From positions 124,001 through 188,000 of the forward strand of contig NZ_JAEDAK010000001.1 of the NCBI RefSeq assembly GCF_016093275.1: 64,000 bases of DNA, read 5' to 3'. Position 1 is the stretch's first letter, and the number at the start of each line of letters is the position of its first letter. Made by a program: the position numbers and the translations under genes. This DNA comes from Inhella proteolytica. GTDB taxonomy: Bacteria > Pseudomonadota > Gammaproteobacteria > Burkholderiales > Burkholderiaceae_C. Positions 17,332-25,423 of the stretch are shown in pieces. The notes beneath the pieces are model-generated. The model was not told where the DNA came from. It saw nothing but the letters and a program-made list of their open reading frames with translations, and did no database searches.

Positions 17332-18972
17332 TCATTCGCCGGAATCCAGCAGCCAGACCTGCGCGCCCCAGGCCGGCAGCACGCCGGCCGGCAGGCTGGG
17401 CGCGGCCTCGGGCCAGACGCGCACGGCACGGGCGTCGCGCTCGGGCCGGTTCAGGCTCTGCGGCTGGGCGCTGTAGTTCAGCGCCACCAGCAGGGTCTCA
17501 CCGCCGCTGCGCCGCAGGTAGCTGAGCACCGACCCTTCCACCTGCACGCCCTCGTAGCTGCCCGAGCGCAGCGCGCGCTGCTGCTGGCGCAGGGCCAGCA
17601 GGCCGCGGTAGTGGTGGAAGAGCGAGTTCGGGTCCGCGCGCTGGGCCGCGGCGTTCTGGGTCGCCGCATTGGGGGCGGTGGGGCGGAAGGGCGCGGTGGC
17701 GCGCGTGAAGCCGGCGTTGGCGCTGCCGTCCCAGCTCATCGGGCCGCGGATCGGGCCGTCGCCGGGCAACTGGGTCACGCCGGCCAGGCCGATTTCCTCG
17801 CCGTAATAGATGAAGGGGATGCCGGGCTGCAGCAGGTAGCTGGCCGCGGCGAGCTTGTAGCGCGCCTCGTCGCCCTGCAACTGATCCCAGATGCGCGCGC
17901 CGGCAAAGATGTCGTGGTTGGCCAGCATGGTGGCCATGCGGTGCGGGCGGGTCTGGAAGAAGCGGCCGATCTCGCCCACGGCCTCGGTCTTGCCCTGCAC
18001 GGCCTGCAGGATGGCGCGCTCCAGCCCGAAGGCGAAGGCCGAGCCGCACACCTCCGGCCGGCTGTAGGCCTGGGGTTCGGCGGTGGCCTCGCATACCGTG
18101 TAGCGGCCCGGGTAGGCGCTGATGGCGTCGAACAGGCGCTTGGTCAGGCGGCGGCTCTCGGGCTGGTCGTTCCAGTCCTTGGCGTTGTTCTCCACCAGAT
18201 GCGGCACGGCGTCGAGGCGGAAGCCGTCGAGGCCGCGGTTGAGCCAGAAGCGCAGATTGCTCAGATGCCAGTTGAAGACCTCGGCCCTCTTCAGGTTGAA
18301 GTCCGGCATGTGCGGGCCGAAGGTGCCGAAGTAGTGCCCCTTGGCGTCTGGCGGGGGCTTGGGCAGGTCCTTCAGTTCGCCCTGCCACGCCCAGGGCTTG
18401 GCGGCCGCCCAGTACCAGGGGTTCTTGCCCCAGATGTCCCAGCCCTGCGGCGCCTCCTCGCTCCAGACGAACCAGTCGCGTTGCGGACTTTGCGGGTCGG
18501 CCCGTGCGGCCTGGAACAGCGGGTGCTCGTGCGAGCTGTGGTTGACGACGTAATCGATGATGACGCCGATGCCGCGCGCATGGGCCTGGCGCAGCAGCTC
18601 GTCGAAGTCTTCGAGCGTGCCGTAGTCGCGCTCGATGGCGCGGAAGTCGGTGGTCGCGTAGCCGTGGTCGTGGTCGGCGCTGGCCGTCACCGGCATCAGC
18701 CACAGGCCGGTCACCCCAAGCTCCTTCAGGTAGTCCAGCCGGCTGATGAGGCCGCGCAAATCGCCCACGCCATCGCCGTCGCTGTCCTGGTAGGCGCGCA
18801 CGAAGATTTCCATGAAGGCGCCCTGGTGCCAGTCGGTGGCCAGGCCGTTGGGGCGCGGCTGCGGGGCCACGGCACTGAGATCCACCGCCCGGGGCGGCGC
18901 GGTAGGCCGCTGTGGCGCCTGTGCGCAGGCGGCCAGCAGGGCCAGGGCGGAGAAGCTCAGGCGCGGGTTCAT
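17332..18972 (-). CDS. GH13 alpha-amylase-family lipoprotein (second copy)
   Basis: This 546-residue glycoside hydrolase has the GH13 alpha-amylase fold. A signal peptide ends in LALLAAC, a lipobox with Cys16, so it should be a lipoprotein. The four GH13 regions are complete: DYVVNHS, GLDGFRLDAV with the nucleophile aspartate, YTVCEAT with the acid glutamate, and MLANHD. A calcium-type motif YQDSDGDGVGDLRGL lies near residue 65. The enzyme should cut alpha-1,4 links in starch or maltodextrins; whether it is an endo-amylase or an alpha-glucosidase cannot be told. The ATG at 18972 overlaps the upstream paralogue's stop by 4 bases, so the two are coupled. It is clearly a paralogue of that gene. 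Confidence 0.9.
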   Translation of the reverse strand: MNPRLSFSALALLAACAQAPQRPTAPPRAVDLSAVAPQPRPNGLATDWHQGAFMEIFVRAYQDSDGDGVGDLRGLISRLDYLKELGVTGLWLMPVTASADHDHGYATTDFRAIERDYGTLEDFDELLRQAHARGIGVIIDYVVNHSSHEHPLFQAARADPQSPQRDWFVWSEEAPQGWDIWGKNPWYWAAAKPWAWQGELKDLPKPPPDAKGHYFGTFGPHMPDFNLKRAEVFNWHLSNLRFWLNRGLDGFRLDAVPHLVENNAKDWNDQPESRRLTKRLFDAISAYPGRYTVCEATAEPQAYSRPEVCGSAFAFGLERAILQAVQGKTEAVGEIGRFFQTRPHRMATMLANHDIFAGARIWDQLQGDEARYKLAAASYLLQPGIPFIYYGEEIGLAGVTQLPGDGPIRGPMSWDGSANAGFTRATAPFRPTAPNAATQNAAAQRADPNSLFHHYRGLLALRQQQRALRSGSYEGVQVEGSVLSYLRRSGGETLLVALNYSAQPQSLNRPERDARAVRVWPEAAPSLPAGVLPAWGAQVWLLDSGE

Positions 18973-20663
18973 GGTTGCTCCTTCAGGACCTGCAGGCTTT
19001 GGGGTGGCAGGCTGGGGCTGATGCGGCCATTGGCATCGGCCTGCAGATCGGCCCCGCCGGCGGGCCATAGGCTGCGCAGTGTGGCGCCGGCGCGCGCCCC
19101 GCTCCAGCTGGGGTTGACGCTGCTGCGCCCGAAGTTCAACAGCACCAGCACGCGCTCGTTGCCCTGTACGCGCCAGTAGCCCAGTGCCGCGCCCTGGGCC
19201 TGGGTCTGTTCCTGGCGCCCCAGCAGCAGGGCGTTTTCGCTGCGGCGCAAGGCCAGCAGCGCCTTGTAGTGGTTGAGCAGGGAGGCCGGATCGGTCTGCT
19301 GCAGCGCCACGTTGTGCGTGCCGGCGTTGGCCGCCAGTGCGCGGTAGGGGCTGCGGGTGGAGAAGCCGGCCGCCACCGGGTCGGCGCTCCAGCTCATCGG
19401 GCTGCGCAGGCGCGGGTCCCCGCTCAGCCCGGCGCCGCCCGCCATGCCGACTTCTTCGCCGTAGTAGATGAAGGGCGTGCCCTCGCGCAGCAGATGGCTG
19501 CTGGCGGCGAGCTTGAGGGCCGGCAACTGGCCGCCCAGTTGGTCGTAGGCGCGCTGGCCGGCGAACTCGTCGTGGTTGGAGAGGAAGGAGGCGACCTGCG
19601 TGCCGCTGGGGTAGGCAGCGATGCGTGCCACGGCGGTGGGGTCGGACTGGCTGACGGCGCGCATCAGGTCGGTGCTCAGGTCGAAGGCAAAGGCGCGCCC
19701 GCAGGATTCGGCAAAGGCGCGCGGCGCGGCGGGCGCTTCGCAGACCATGAAGCGGCGCTGGTAGCCGCCCACCAGGGCGGCGATGTCGCGCATCAGCGCA
19801 TGGTTCTCCGGCTGGTTCTCCCAGGCGCTGAGGCCGTTTTCCACCAGCAAGCCCACGGCGTCGAAGCGGAAGCCGTCCACGCCGCGGTTCAGCCAGAAGC
19901 GCAGGTTGTTGCGGTGGAAGCCCAGCACCTCGGGGTTGCGCAGGTTCCAGTCGGGCATCTGGTCCCAGAACGGGGCGTAGTAGGCGCCGTTGGCGGTCAG
20001 GCGCCAGGGGTTGGCGCCGAACACTTGCCAGCCGCTGGGCGCGGGGTTTTGCCAGAGGTACCAGTTGCGCGCGCCGGCGGCTGGGTCTGTGCGCGCCTGC
20101 AGGAACAGCGGGTGCTGCGCGGCGCTGTGGTTCAGCACGTAATCCAGCACCACGCCGATGCCGCGCGCGTGCGCCTGGCGCAGCAGCTCGTCCAGGTCGG
20201 CGAGGCTGCCATAGGCGGCTTCGATGTCGCGGTAATTCGTGACGGCATAGCCATGGTCGCCATCCTGGCTGCGCGCAATCGGCATCAGCCACAGGCCGCT
20301 GATGCCGAGTTCCTTCAGGTAGTCGAGCCGGCTGATCAGGCCGCGCAGGTCGCCGATGCCGTCGCCATCGCTGTCCTGGTAACTGCGCACGAACACCTGC
20401 ATGAAGCCCCCTTGGGTCCAGGCGGTGGGCAGGGGACTGCCGGGGTCGGTGGCGGTGACCTCGCCCAGGTCGGGGGCCTGCGGCAGGGGCGGTGGGGCCG
20501 GGGCAGGGCTGGGCGCTGGAGCGGGTGGGGGGGCTGGTGGTGGGGCTGGAGGGGGCGTGCTGCTGCCTCCGCCGCCCCCGCAGGCGGCCAGCAGGTGGAG
20601 CAGGGCCAGCATGGCTGGCAGGGTTCGATATGCGCGCCGCCGCGGGGTGTTGGTTGGTCTCAT
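18969..20663 (-). CDS. GH13 alpha-amylase-family lipoprotein with proline-rich linker (first copy)
   Basis: This 564-residue GH13 enzyme is a paralogue of the gene just downstream. The signal peptide ends in LLHLLAAC, a lipobox. It is followed by GGGGGSS and then a Pro/Ala-rich linker of about 30 residues that would hold the catalytic domain away from the membrane. Catalytic regions are DYVLNHS, GVDGFRFDAV, FMVCEAP and FLSNHDE, all intact. YQDSDGDGIGDLRGL matches the likely calcium site. I chose the ATG at 20663; the TTG three codons earlier is less likely. It diverges from the pullulanase gene and an operator-like repeat touches its start codon, so starch or maltose control is likely. Confidence 0.9.
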   Translation of the reverse strand: MRPTNTPRRRAYRTLPAMLALLHLLAACGGGGGSSTPPPAPPPAPPPAPAPSPAPAPPPLPQAPDLGEVTATDPGSPLPTAWTQGGFMQVFVRSYQDSDGDGIGDLRGLISRLDYLKELGISGLWLMPIARSQDGDHGYAVTNYRDIEAAYGSLADLDELLRQAHARGIGVVLDYVLNHSAAQHPLFLQARTDPAAGARNWYLWQNPAPSGWQVFGANPWRLTANGAYYAPFWDQMPDWNLRNPEVLGFHRNNLRFWLNRGVDGFRFDAVGLLVENGLSAWENQPENHALMRDIAALVGGYQRRFMVCEAPAAPRAFAESCGRAFAFDLSTDLMRAVSQSDPTAVARIAAYPSGTQVASFLSNHDEFAGQRAYDQLGGQLPALKLAASSHLLREGTPFIYYGEEVGMAGGAGLSGDPRLRSPMSWSADPVAAGFSTRSPYRALAANAGTHNVALQQTDPASLLNHYKALLALRRSENALLLGRQEQTQAQGAALGYWRVQGNERVLVLLNFGRSSVNPSWSGARAGATLRSLWPAGGADLQADANGRISPSLPPQSLQVLKEQP

Positions 20664-20664
20664 A

Positions 20665-20679
20665 AGTAGCAAAACTACA
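20665..20679 (-). promoter_or_regulatory. Operator-like site at the amylase start
   Basis: On the minus strand this reads TGTAGTTTTGCTACT, an inverted TGTAG/CTACt repeat ending one base before the amylase ATG. It shares the TGTAGT half with the site at 20764-20778 and the two face each other. A regulator bound here would block translation or transcription start. Confidence 0.5.
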
Positions 20680-20763
20680 TTGATGGATGGCAGTATCCCG
20701 ATCGGCTGCTAGAAGGCAAGCGGGCAATTGCCAAGGGTGCGCGGACATTACTCAGTGGCAAGA

Positions 20764-20778
20764 TGTAGTGCAAATACA
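20764..20778 (+). promoter_or_regulatory. Operator-like site before the pullulanase gene
   Basis: TGTAGTGCAAATACA has TGTA and TACA ends separated by 7 bases and lies 15 bases before the pullulanase ATG. Together with the mirror-image site at 20665-20679 it suggests one transcription factor controlling both divergent units. Confidence 0.5.
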
Positions 20779-20793
20779 TACGCTGGGGCAGTC

Positions 20794-23433
20794 ATGAGAG
20801 TGAATGAGATCGTTGGAGGCCTGTGGCTGATGGCCAGCGTCGCCGCGCTGGCGCAGCCTGACTTGCAGGCCTGCGAAGACTCGGCGCCGTGGGCACACAC
20901 GCAGGAGGTGGCCGCGCGGCCGGCTGGAGATGCCAGGGCGCACTGGCTCGACGCCCAGCGCCTGTGGTGGCCAGGCACCGGCGGGGCGGCCCGCTTCGAG
21001 CTGCAACACCAGGGCCAGGCCGTGCTGGAGCTGCAGCGGGATGCCGAGGCCTGGCCCGCCGAGCTGCAGGCCCGCACCCGCCACCTGGGCGCCGGGCAGG
21101 CCCTGCGCCTGCCGACGGGCTGGGGCCCCGAGCGCGCGCGCGAATTGCTGCGCGGCGAGCTGCAGCTGGTGCTGCGCGATGCCCAGGGGCAGGAGCTGGC
21201 GCGCAGCCGCGTACAGACCCCGCTGGCCATCGATGCCCTGTTCCCAGTCGCCAGCGCACGCAGTTACGGTGTGAGCTTGAGCGCGCATGCCACCGCTGGC
21301 CGGCTCTGGGCGCCGAGTGCGCGCCGGGTCGAGGTGTGCCTCTATCCCGGTGCCCAGGCGGCGGCCGCACGGCGCCTGGAGGCGCAGTGGGAGCCCGAGT
21401 CCGGAAGCTGGCAGTGGCAGCTGCCCGAGCGCCTGGGGCGCGGCTGGACCTACCGCTATCTGGTCGAAGTCTGGGTGCCGGGGCAGGGATGGGTCCGCCA
21501 GCGCGTCACCGACCCCTACAGCGTCAGCCTGACGGCGGACTCGGCACGCTCCGCCGTGCTGGACCTGGACGACCCTGCCACCCAGCCGCCCGGCTGGGCG
21601 GCGGCGCAGCACCAGCCGCGCCCGGCCAAGGCCCTCCATGAGCTGGTGATCTATGAGCTGCATGTGCGCGACTTCTCGCTCCAGGACGCCCGAGTGCCCC
21701 TGGCTGAGCGCGGCCGCTACCTCGGCTTCACCCACCCGCGCAGCCACGGCATGCAGCATCTGCGCCAGCTGGCGCGGGCCGGGGTAACGGATGTGCACCT
21801 GCTGCCGGTGTTCGATCTGGCCACCGTGCCCGAGCAGGGCTGCGTGCAGCCCGTGGTGCCGGCCGCTGCGCCCGACAGCCCCGCGCAGCAGGGCGCGGTG
21901 ATGGCCGTCAGTGCCCAGGACTGCTTCAACTGGGGCTACGACCCCTTCCACTTCAACGCCCCGGAGGGCAGCTTTGCCAGCGATGCCATGGACCCGGCCG
22001 TGCGGGTGCGCGAGTTCCGCGCCATGGTGCTGGCCTTGCAGCGCGCGGGCCTGCGCGTGGGCATGGACATGGTTTACAACCACACCGCGGCCACCGGGCC
22101 GCACCCGAAATCGGTGCTCGATCGCATCGTGCCTGGCTACTACCAGCGCCTGAATGCCGTGGGCGAGGTGGAGCGCAGCACCTGCTGCGACAACACCGCC
22201 ACCGAGCACCGCATGATGGCCAAGCTGATGAGCGACTCGGTGCTGCTGTGGGCGCGCGCCTACCGGCTCGACTCCTTCCGCTTCGACCTGATGGGCCACC
22301 AGCCGCGCGCCGAGATGCTGGCTCTGCGGCAGCGCCTGCGCCGCGAACTGGGGCGCGAGATCCAGTTCATTGGCGAGGGCTGGAACTTCGGCGAGGTGGC
22401 GAATGGCGCGCGCTTCGTGCAGGCCAGCCAGCTCAGCCTGGCCGGTGACGGCATCGGCACCTTCAGCGACCGCGCCCGCGACGCCGCCCGCGGCGGCAGC
22501 TTCGGCGCCGTGGCCGAGATCATGCGCAGCCGCGGCTGGGTGCATGGTCTGGACGACGAGGCGGCGCGGCGAGCGGCCAGCCTGCTGCGCCTGGGCCTGG
22601 GCGGCACGCTCCAGGACCTGCAGGTGCCCGATGCGGCAGGGGTGTTGCGCCGCGGCGCCGAGATCGACTACGGCGGCCAGCCGGCGGGCTACGCCGGCCA
22701 ACCCGGCGAGGCCGTGGCCTATGTGGAGAACCACGACAACCACACCCTGTTCGATGCCCATGTGCTGAAGTTGCCCCTCGGCACGCCGATGGCCGAGCGC
22801 GTGCAGGTGCAGACCCTCGCTAGCGCGCTGGCGCTGTGGAGCCAGGGCGTGGCGTATGTGCATGCCGGCCAGGAGCTGCTGCGCTCCAAATCCCTGGACC
22901 GCAACAGCTACGACAGCGGCGACTGGTTCAACCGCCTGGACTACAGCCTGCAGGACAACGGCTTTGCTGCCGGCCTGCCACCCAAGCCGGACAACGGCGC
23001 CGACTGGGAGGCCCTGGCGCCCCTGCTGCGCGACCCCAGCGCCAAGCCCACGCCGGCCGACATCCGGCAGGCGCGCGACCAGTTCCTCGATCTGCTGCGC
23101 ATCCGCGCCAGCTCCAGCCTGTTCCGCATCGGCAGCGCCACCGAGCTGCAGCGGCGACTGCGCTTCCCCGCCGTACCGGCGGGGCAGGAGGGCCGGCTGA
23201 TCGTGGTCGATCTGGACGGTCGAGACTGGCCCGGTGCGCGCTTTGCAGGCCTGCGCCTGGTCTTCAATGCCGGGGTGGACGCCGCCGAGCTTGCCGATGA
23301 CTCAGGATGGCGCCCCCATCCGGTGCACCGCCGGCCCGAAGCGGGCGACCGCCGTGTCGCACTCGAAGCGAGCCGGGCACCCGCCGGCCGCTTGCGCGTG
23401 CCGCCGCGCAGCGCCGTCGCCTTTGTGCGCTGA
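20794..23433 (+). CDS. Pullulanase-type debranching enzyme (GH13, secreted)
   Basis: This 879-residue secreted glycosidase should hydrolyse alpha-1,6 branches of pullulan, amylopectin or glycogen. A signal peptide (residues 1-20) is followed by N-terminal beta domains, with a CBM48-like segment near GVSLSAHATAGRLWAPSARRVEVCLY. The GH13 barrel then carries YELHVRDFS, MDMVYNHT, the pullulanase marker FNWGYDP, the nucleophile Asp498 in FRFDLMGH, the acid Glu528 in IGEGW and YVENHDNHTLFD. The ATG at 20794 has GGGGC 3-7 bases upstream. It diverges from two amylase-type lipoproteins, giving a small alpha-glucan breakdown set. No sugar transporter or regulator gene is present, so uptake must be encoded elsewhere. 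Confidence 0.92.
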   Translation: MRVNEIVGGLWLMASVAALAQPDLQACEDSAPWAHTQEVAARPAGDARAHWLDAQRLWWPGTGGAARFELQHQGQAVLELQRDAEAWPAELQARTRHLGAGQALRLPTGWGPERARELLRGELQLVLRDAQGQELARSRVQTPLAIDALFPVASARSYGVSLSAHATAGRLWAPSARRVEVCLYPGAQAAAARRLEAQWEPESGSWQWQLPERLGRGWTYRYLVEVWVPGQGWVRQRVTDPYSVSLTADSARSAVLDLDDPATQPPGWAAAQHQPRPAKALHELVIYELHVRDFSLQDARVPLAERGRYLGFTHPRSHGMQHLRQLARAGVTDVHLLPVFDLATVPEQGCVQPVVPAAAPDSPAQQGAVMAVSAQDCFNWGYDPFHFNAPEGSFASDAMDPAVRVREFRAMVLALQRAGLRVGMDMVYNHTAATGPHPKSVLDRIVPGYYQRLNAVGEVERSTCCDNTATEHRMMAKLMSDSVLLWARAYRLDSFRFDLMGHQPRAEMLALRQRLRRELGREIQFIGEGWNFGEVANGARFVQASQLSLAGDGIGTFSDRARDAARGGSFGAVAEIMRSRGWVHGLDDEAARRAASLLRLGLGGTLQDLQVPDAAGVLRRGAEIDYGGQPAGYAGQPGEAVAYVENHDNHTLFDAHVLKLPLGTPMAERVQVQTLASALALWSQGVAYVHAGQELLRSKSLDRNSYDSGDWFNRLDYSLQDNGFAAGLPPKPDNGADWEALAPLLRDPSAKPTPADIRQARDQFLDLLRIRASSSLFRIGSATELQRRLRFPAVPAGQEGRLIVVDLDGRDWPGARFAGLRLVFNAGVDAAELADDSGWRPHPVHRRPEAGDRRVALEASRAPAGRLRVPPRSAVAFVR

Positions 23434-23504
23434 GGGTTTGTGCCAGCCGGTGCCGATGCCTTCCGCCACTCGGCAAGGCGAAGGGGGCGGCCTATGCTGG
23501 CCCG

Positions 23505-24689
23505 ATGTCCTTGACTACCCGGCCCCTGGCACGCCGCCAGCTGCCCTTGTTGCTGCTGGCCGCTTGCACCACGGTCCCGCAGGCGCCTGAGATCGCGCTG
23601 TTCGATGACGCGCGTTTCCGGCCTGCCACGCTGCGCACCGACCGCGCGCAGGTCTTCGAGCTCAGCCCGGCCATGCACAGCTTTCTGCAGCGTGACATGG
23701 CCAGCTCCCTGCGCCTGAACGGCCCGCGCCGCGGCCTCTTTCTGGCCCTGCGCGACCACGGCTATCTGCAGCTCGACTACGACGCCAGCGTGACCCGCAG
23801 CGCGGCCGAAGCCTTTGAGGCACGGGCGGGCAACTGCCTCTCCCTGGTGGTGATGACCGCCGCCTTTGCGCATGAGCTTGACATCAGGGTGGGCTATCAG
23901 TCGGTGCAGATCGATGAGGTCTGGAGCCGCAGCAGCAACTTCGTGCTGCTCAGCGGCCATGTGAACCTGACCCTGGCGCCGGGCGTGCGGGAGATCGGTA
24001 GCAGTCACTCAAGCGGCGGCACCATGGTGATCGACTTCGTTCCCGTCGACGAGGACGCCAGGGTGCGCGCGCAGAGCCTGAGCGAGGACACCATCGTCGC
24101 GATGTTCATGAACAACCGCGCCGTTGAGCGCATGGAGCTGGGCGACCACGACAACGCTTACCACCTGCTCAAGGGCGCCATCCGCGCCGATCCGGGTTAT
24201 CTGAACGCCTACAACACCCTGGCCGTGCTGTACCGGCGCCTGGGTGTGAACGAGCTGGCCGAACGCAGCCTGCGCTTCGTGATGCGGCACGACCCGCGCA
24301 ATGTGCAGGCGCTCTCCAACCTGGTGCTGGTGCTCAAGGCCCAGGAGCGCCAGGCCGAGGCGCAGGCCGCGGAGGCGGAGCTGCAGCGCCTGCAGCCCCG
24401 CACCCCCTTTGCGGATTACGAGCGCGGCCTGGCGGCCACCAAGCGTGGCGACTGGCTGACGGCACGGCGGTTCTTCGAGCGCGAGCTCAGCCAAGTGCCG
24501 CATTTTCACGAGCTGCATTTCTGGCTGGCACGCACCTACTACGAGCTGGGCGAGCGCGAGCTCTCGGCCAAGCACATGAAGGAAGCGCACGACCAGGCGC
24601 TGACGCTGGAGAGCCGCCAGCGCTATGCGTACAAGCTCGAAGTGTTGCGGCGACCACGGCCCCAGCCCACGCTGCGCGGCGGGGAATGA
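23505..24689 (+). CDS. Lipoprotein with transglutaminase-like and TPR domains
   Basis: This 394-residue protein has a signal peptide ending in LLLLAAC (lipobox, Cys21). The first half contains EARAGNCLSLVVMTAAFAHELDI, which resembles the catalytic-cysteine segment of a transglutaminase-like (SirB1-type) domain. The second half is a set of TPR repeats, for example AYHLLKGAIRADPGYLNAYNTLAVLYRRLG. It probably sits in the periplasm on a membrane and mediates protein contacts. Whether the cysteine site is active is unclear because I could not place a confident His/Asp pair. A cupredoxin gene starts 29 bases after its stop. The exact role is unknown. Confidence 0.75.
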   Translation: MSLTTRPLARRQLPLLLLAACTTVPQAPEIALFDDARFRPATLRTDRAQVFELSPAMHSFLQRDMASSLRLNGPRRGLFLALRDHGYLQLDYDASVTRSAAEAFEARAGNCLSLVVMTAAFAHELDIRVGYQSVQIDEVWSRSSNFVLLSGHVNLTLAPGVREIGSSHSSGGTMVIDFVPVDEDARVRAQSLSEDTIVAMFMNNRAVERMELGDHDNAYHLLKGAIRADPGYLNAYNTLAVLYRRLGVNELAERSLRFVMRHDPRNVQALSNLVLVLKAQERQAEAQAAEAELQRLQPRTPFADYERGLAATKRGDWLTARRFFERELSQVPHFHELHFWLARTYYELGERELSAKHMKEAHDQALTLESRQRYAYKLEVLRRPRPQPTLRGGE

Positions 24690-24718
24690 CATCATGCGGG
24701 CCTCGCACAGGAGGCCCC

Positions 24719-25390
24719 ATGTTGAAAGCATTGCTGAGCACCCCCCTGCTGGCCCTGGCCCTTTCGGCCACGGCTGCGGATCTTCAAGTGTGGGTACTGG
24801 ACCGCGAGGGCAAGCCCTTGAAGGATGCCGTGGTTGTGCTGGAAAGCTCGGCGCCGGGCGCGCGTCCGCCGGCCAAGGCCGAGATCACGATCAGCCAGGA
24901 AAAGATGAAATTCGTGCCTGCGGTCAGCGTGGCCCAGGTCGGCACCAAGGTGACCTTCTCCAATCTGGACCGCTGGGACCACCATGTGCGCGGTGGCTTG
25001 GCCGGCCCGGGTGGCGTGTATCTGGATCCGACGCAGGGCTACGCCTTCCGGCTGGCGGGTCAGAAGGCCGGGCAAGCGCCCTCATCGCACCAGCGCAGCT
25101 ACACGCAGACGGGGCCGCAGTTGCTGGGCTGTCATCTGCACGGCTCGATGCGCGGCCACCTCTACATCACCGACTCACCCTGGGCGGCCGTCAGCGACGA
25201 AGCCGGCAAGGCCCAGCTGAGCCAGCTGCCGGCGGGGCCGGCGCGGCTGCGCGTCTGGCACGGCGATGAACTGGTCGAGACGCCGCCGCAAACGCTCACC
25301 GTCGCCGACGGCATGGCTTCCATCAAGGTGGCGACCCAGGTGCAGCCGAAGCGCGCCAAGGCGGCGGAGAAGAGTCCTTACGACTATTGA
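24719..25390 (+). CDS. Cupredoxin-like (plastocyanin/MauL-type) periplasmic protein
   Basis: This 223-residue secreted protein with a type-1 copper-like fold resembles methylamine-utilisation-type plastocyanins. Signal peptide MLKALLSTPLLALALSATAA. Candidate copper ligands are His88 or His89 in DRWDHHVRG and the run GCHLHGSM, giving Cys138, His141 and Met144 in the CxxHxxM order typical of blue copper proteins. The C-terminal third looks like a small carboxypeptidase-regulatory or beta-sandwich domain. AGGAGG lies 5 bases before the ATG at 24719, the strongest ribosome site in this part. It may carry electrons or bind copper; no methylamine genes are nearby, so the partner is unknown. Confidence 0.82.
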   Translation: MLKALLSTPLLALALSATAADLQVWVLDREGKPLKDAVVVLESSAPGARPPAKAEITISQEKMKFVPAVSVAQVGTKVTFSNLDRWDHHVRGGLAGPGGVYLDPTQGYAFRLAGQKAGQAPSSHQRSYTQTGPQLLGCHLHGSMRGHLYITDSPWAAVSDEAGKAQLSQLPAGPARLRVWHGDELVETPPQTLTVADGMASIKVATQVQPKRAKAAEKSPYDY

Positions 25391-25395
25391 AACCA

Positions 25396-25418
25396 CAAGG
25401 GCGCCTGAGGCGCCCTTG
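25396..25418. terminator. Bidirectional terminator between cupredoxin and argF
   Basis: A perfect 10-base stem CAAGGGCGCC with a TGA loop sits between the converging genes. The plus strand continues with TTGTAT. Confidence 0.85.
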
Positions 25419-25423
25419 TTGTA

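Noticed and set aside
17332-20748. One 1138-codon frame joining both amylases
   Set aside because: The upstream part is out of frame with the first amylase. The two genes each have a signal peptide and overlap by 4 bases, so they are separate.
20752-22863. A 703-codon antisense frame across the pullulanase gene
   Set aside because: It is antisense to intact GH13 motifs and has no plausible start site or domain.
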